From positions 1-6,042 of the forward strand of contig CAIUHT010000258.1 in NCBI GenBank assembly GCA_903898975.1: a stretch of DNA of 6,042 nucleotides. The letters are read 5' to 3'. The position numbers and the translations under genes were made by a program. Below, piece after piece: positions 4,103 to 6,042 of the stretch. Positions within the stretch are counted from its first letter, which is position 1, and every line of letters begins with the position of its first letter. The notes under the pieces are model-generated. The model saw only the letters and a list, made by a program, of their open reading frames with translations. It was not told where the DNA came from and did not search any database. Origin of the DNA: an uncultured Planctomycetaceae bacterium (GTDB lineage: Bacteria > Planctomycetota > Planctomycetia > Planctomycetales > Planctomycetaceae).

Positions 4103-5920
4103 ATGCTGCCTCGTCTGCTCTCCGCCTCGAACCGCTCTGCCTCCCCGCTGGCCCTGCACCTCTTGTTGGCCAGCCTGACCTGCCTGTGGCCCCTGCTGGC
4201 TCCCCGGTCGTTGGTCGCCCAGGGCTACCGCCCCACCCAGCCGGGTTACTCTGGCAATCTCCCGCCCTATCACCAGCCCTCTTCCCCTGGCGCCGCGGAA
4301 CCGGTGCGGGCGGGACCCCGGCGGGCTGGTTACCACCCCACCGCTCCCCCCGAGGGGCCCCCTCCCCGAGCCTCGTGGCGGGGACGCGGTGGACTGTCGC
4401 ACCGCGGCGACCCGTGGTCGCAGCCTCGGGCGTCCGCCTTCGATTCATTCGGCCAACCCCAGCGTCAGCCTGGATTGCCCTCCAGCCGGCTGGATGACCC
4501 GGAGGGCTTCCCCACCCAAGACGATCTGGCCCCCGAGCCCGTCGGGAAGGAACCGTGGCGGGGAACTCTCCCGTCCGCCCAAGAGCTGATCTCGCGGCGG
4601 TACCGTGACCCGTCCGTTCGCGCCCTGCTGGCCAGCCTGAGCCCCAACGAATCGCTGGAGCTTTACGCCCAGACCCTGCAACTCACTCGGGAACGGCATC
4701 TGTCTCCTCCCCCGCTGGCGCGAACGGTGCGTCGCGGCCTCTTCAACCTGGTCGAAGCCCTGCGCAATCCCGACTTTCAACGCGCTCTGAACCTTCCCGG
4801 CACCTTGCCCCAGGCTCGTGAATTCTCCCTCGCGCTGGCTCAATCGATCGATCCACAGGCGGTCGAGACCGAAGCCCAGGCCCTCTCTGTGCTGCAACAG
4901 ACCATGCAGTCCGCACAAGTCTCGCTCGGTTTGCCGCCCGCTGCCGTCGCACTGGAATTCCAGTACGGCCTGCTGGAATCGCTCGACCAGTTCTCGGCCT
5001 TCCTGCCCCCCCAGTCACTGCGCGAGCAAAGTGCCGCCACACAGGGAACCCAGTCGGGCATCGGCGTGCAGATTGAATTGACCGCGCAGGGGCTGCGAGT
5101 GGTGCGACTGCTGCCCGGCAGTCCCGCCGCCGCCGCGGGCCTTGCCCAAGGTGACATCCTGACCGCCGTCGATGGCCGGAGCCTGCGGGGACTCGACCTC
5201 GCCACCGCCACCTCCCTGATTGCCGGTCCCGAGGGAACCACCGTGACCCTGTCGGTCTGGCGAGCGGGGAATGCAGTCGCCGCACTGCGGATTCCCCGAC
5301 AGCGACTCGGTTCGGGGACCGTCAGTGACGCCCGCCTGATCGATCCGCAGACCGCCTACCTGCGACTGGAACTGTTCGCCCAGGCCAGCGCTGGCGAGAT
5401 CGAACGCACACTCGACCAACTGGGCCAACAGGGAATGCGCGGGTTGATCCTCGACCTGCGGGGCAACCCCGGCGGATTGCTGTCGAGCGCGATCGAAGTG
5501 AGTCGGCTGTTCCTGGCCCAGGGGACCGTCGTCGCGACCCGGGGGCGCAATGCGGAAGACAACCTGACCGAATCGGCGACCGCCGCTCGCTACGCCCAGT
5601 TGCCGCTGGTGGTCCTGGTCGACTCGCAGAGTGCCAGCGCCAGTGAGATTGTCGCCGCGGCGCTGCAAGACAATGCCCGAGCCGCCATCATCGGCGAGTC
5701 AACCTACGGGAAAGGGACGGTGCAGACGCTGTTCCCGCTGCGAATCCAGGGGGCGGCTGTCCGCTTGACGACGGCCCAGTTCTACGCCCCCTCGGGCCGG
5801 GCGATGGCGGGAGCCGGTGTTCAGCCCGATGTCCCGGCCAGCACCACCTCCGCCACCGAGGGAGCGCTGTTTGAAACGGCCGTTCAAGTCTTGAGGAACG
5901 GGTCGCAATTCCGGCGGTAA
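4103..5920 (+). CDS. S41 family C-terminal processing peptidase with PDZ domain
   Basis: This 605-residue serine protease belongs to the CtpA/Prc family, which trims or degrades exported proteins from their C-termini. An N-terminal hydrophobic stretch (about 15-33) acts as signal peptide, with likely cleavage after Ala39 (SLVA-Q), placing it outside the cytoplasmic membrane. Residues 40-160 are Pro/Gly/Arg-rich and probably disordered. A helical segment (about 180-310) ends in LLESLDQFSAFLPP, typical before the PDZ domain of these enzymes. The PDZ domain covers about 316-400 (SGIGVQIE, GSPAAAAGLAQGDILTAVDG). The S41 core follows, with LILDLRGNPGG (448-458), the catalytic Ser512 in SASASEI and Lys537 in GKGTVQ, 25 residues apart as expected, plus Gln541. 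The core ends with FYAPSGRAMAGAGVQPDV. All key residues are present, so it should be active. The long N-terminal linker is the unusual part. Substrates are unknown; exported neighbours such as the product of 2436-3158 are only a guess. The family is clear; the exact subfamily is not. Confidence 0.94.
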   Translation: MLPRLLSASNRSASPLALHLLLASLTCLWPLLAPRSLVAQGYRPTQPGYSGNLPPYHQPSSPGAAEPVRAGPRRAGYHPTAPPEGPPPRASWRGRGGLSHRGDPWSQPRASAFDSFGQPQRQPGLPSSRLDDPEGFPTQDDLAPEPVGKEPWRGTLPSAQELISRRYRDPSVRALLASLSPNESLELYAQTLQLTRERHLSPPPLARTVRRGLFNLVEALRNPDFQRALNLPGTLPQAREFSLALAQSIDPQAVETEAQALSVLQQTMQSAQVSLGLPPAAVALEFQYGLLESLDQFSAFLPPQSLREQSAATQGTQSGIGVQIELTAQGLRVVRLLPGSPAAAAGLAQGDILTAVDGRSLRGLDLATATSLIAGPEGTTVTLSVWRAGNAVAALRIPRQRLGSGTVSDARLIDPQTAYLRLELFAQASAGEIERTLDQLGQQGMRGLILDLRGNPGGLLSSAIEVSRLFLAQGTVVATRGRNAEDNLTESATAARYAQLPLVVLVDSQSASASEIVAAALQDNARAAIIGESTYGKGTVQTLFPLRIQGAAVRLTTAQFYAPSGRAMAGAGVQPDVPASTTSATEGALFETAVQVLRNGSQFRR

Positions 5921-5938
5921 CAGGCCCACCCGCCTGTT
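5919..5938 (+). terminator. Short hairpin overlapping the protease stop codon
   Basis: AACAGGC (5919-5925) and GCCTGTT (5932-5938) pair perfectly over seven bases around a CCACCC loop. The left arm includes the last two bases of the TAA stop. No T run follows, so termination by this hairpin alone is doubtful; it could protect the 3' end of the mRNA. The remaining bases to 6042 hold no supportable gene, only a weak stem (GACCA 6000-6004 with TGGTC 6015-6019). Confidence 0.35.
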
Positions 5939-6042
5939 GACTCGACAGCCAGTTGTTCGAATGGCGTCATCCCAGACCATCTCGTACGGCTCACCAGCAG
6001 ACCACTTTCACGACTGGTCAGTCCCCGGGGGAACACCAGCCC

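Noticed and set aside
4166..4183. Possible lipoprotein signal (ASLTC) in the protease signal peptide.
   Set aside because: The residue before Cys27 is Thr instead of Gly, Ala or Ser, and the hydrophobic stretch continues past the Cys, so ordinary cleavage near Ala39 fits better.
1..6042. tRNA, rRNA, CRISPR arrays, insertion sequences, toxin-antitoxin or defence genes.
   Set aside because: Read for on both strands; no cloverleaf, regularly spaced direct repeats, transposase motifs or terminal inverted repeats with target duplications were seen.

Overview
The window is GC-rich bacterial DNA with five protein-coding genes in two groups facing away from each other. On the minus strand, reading from the middle to the left edge, lie a small secreted Cys/Gly/Pro/Tyr-rich protein (2436-3158), a universal stress protein with a long low-complexity tail (1050-1829), and the front part of a B12-binding radical SAM protein (38-835). 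On the plus strand lie a CsrA-type RNA-binding regulator (3710-4003) and a secreted or periplasmic S41 C-terminal processing protease (4103-5920). The style of the genes suggests a planctomycete: a CsrA beginning MLVLARK, proline/glycine-rich extensions on several proteins, and a Cys- and Tyr-rich exported protein. That placement is inferred from style; no marker gene is present.

Left part (1-1829): the radical SAM gene keeps its whole N-terminal cobalamin-binding-like domain and the CxxxCxxC iron-sulfur motif. It then loses recognisable sequence about 25 residues later and stops at 38-40. No simple single frameshift restores the expected continuation within the window, so the gene looks broken or rearranged. 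The universal stress protein has an intact ATP-binding signature, and its tail contains a three-copy PCGP-type repeat.

Middle (1830-3709): a gap of about 600 bases between the stress-protein gene and the secreted-protein gene contains strong hairpins near its right end and no supportable gene. The secreted protein has a clear signal peptide, a Shine-Dalgarno site, nine cysteines and QPGYYG-type repeats. Between its start and csrA lies a less GC-rich region of 551 bases. It should hold divergent promoters and includes a structured, GGA-containing csrA leader.

Right part (3710-6042): csrA and the protease gene run in the same direction, separated by a 99-base spacer that begins with a C-rich, G-poor stretch. 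The protease has signal peptide, disordered Pro-rich segment, helical region, PDZ domain and S41 catalytic core with Ser/Lys dyad. A small hairpin overlaps its stop codon.

The genes do not form one evident pathway. A loose theme is envelope and stress biology (an exported Cys-rich protein, an exported protease, a stress protein) next to a post-transcriptional regulator. I found no convincing new multi-gene system. The points most worth checking are the broken radical SAM gene, the csrA leader, the secreted Cys/Tyr-rich protein and the perfect hairpin at 2311-2348.
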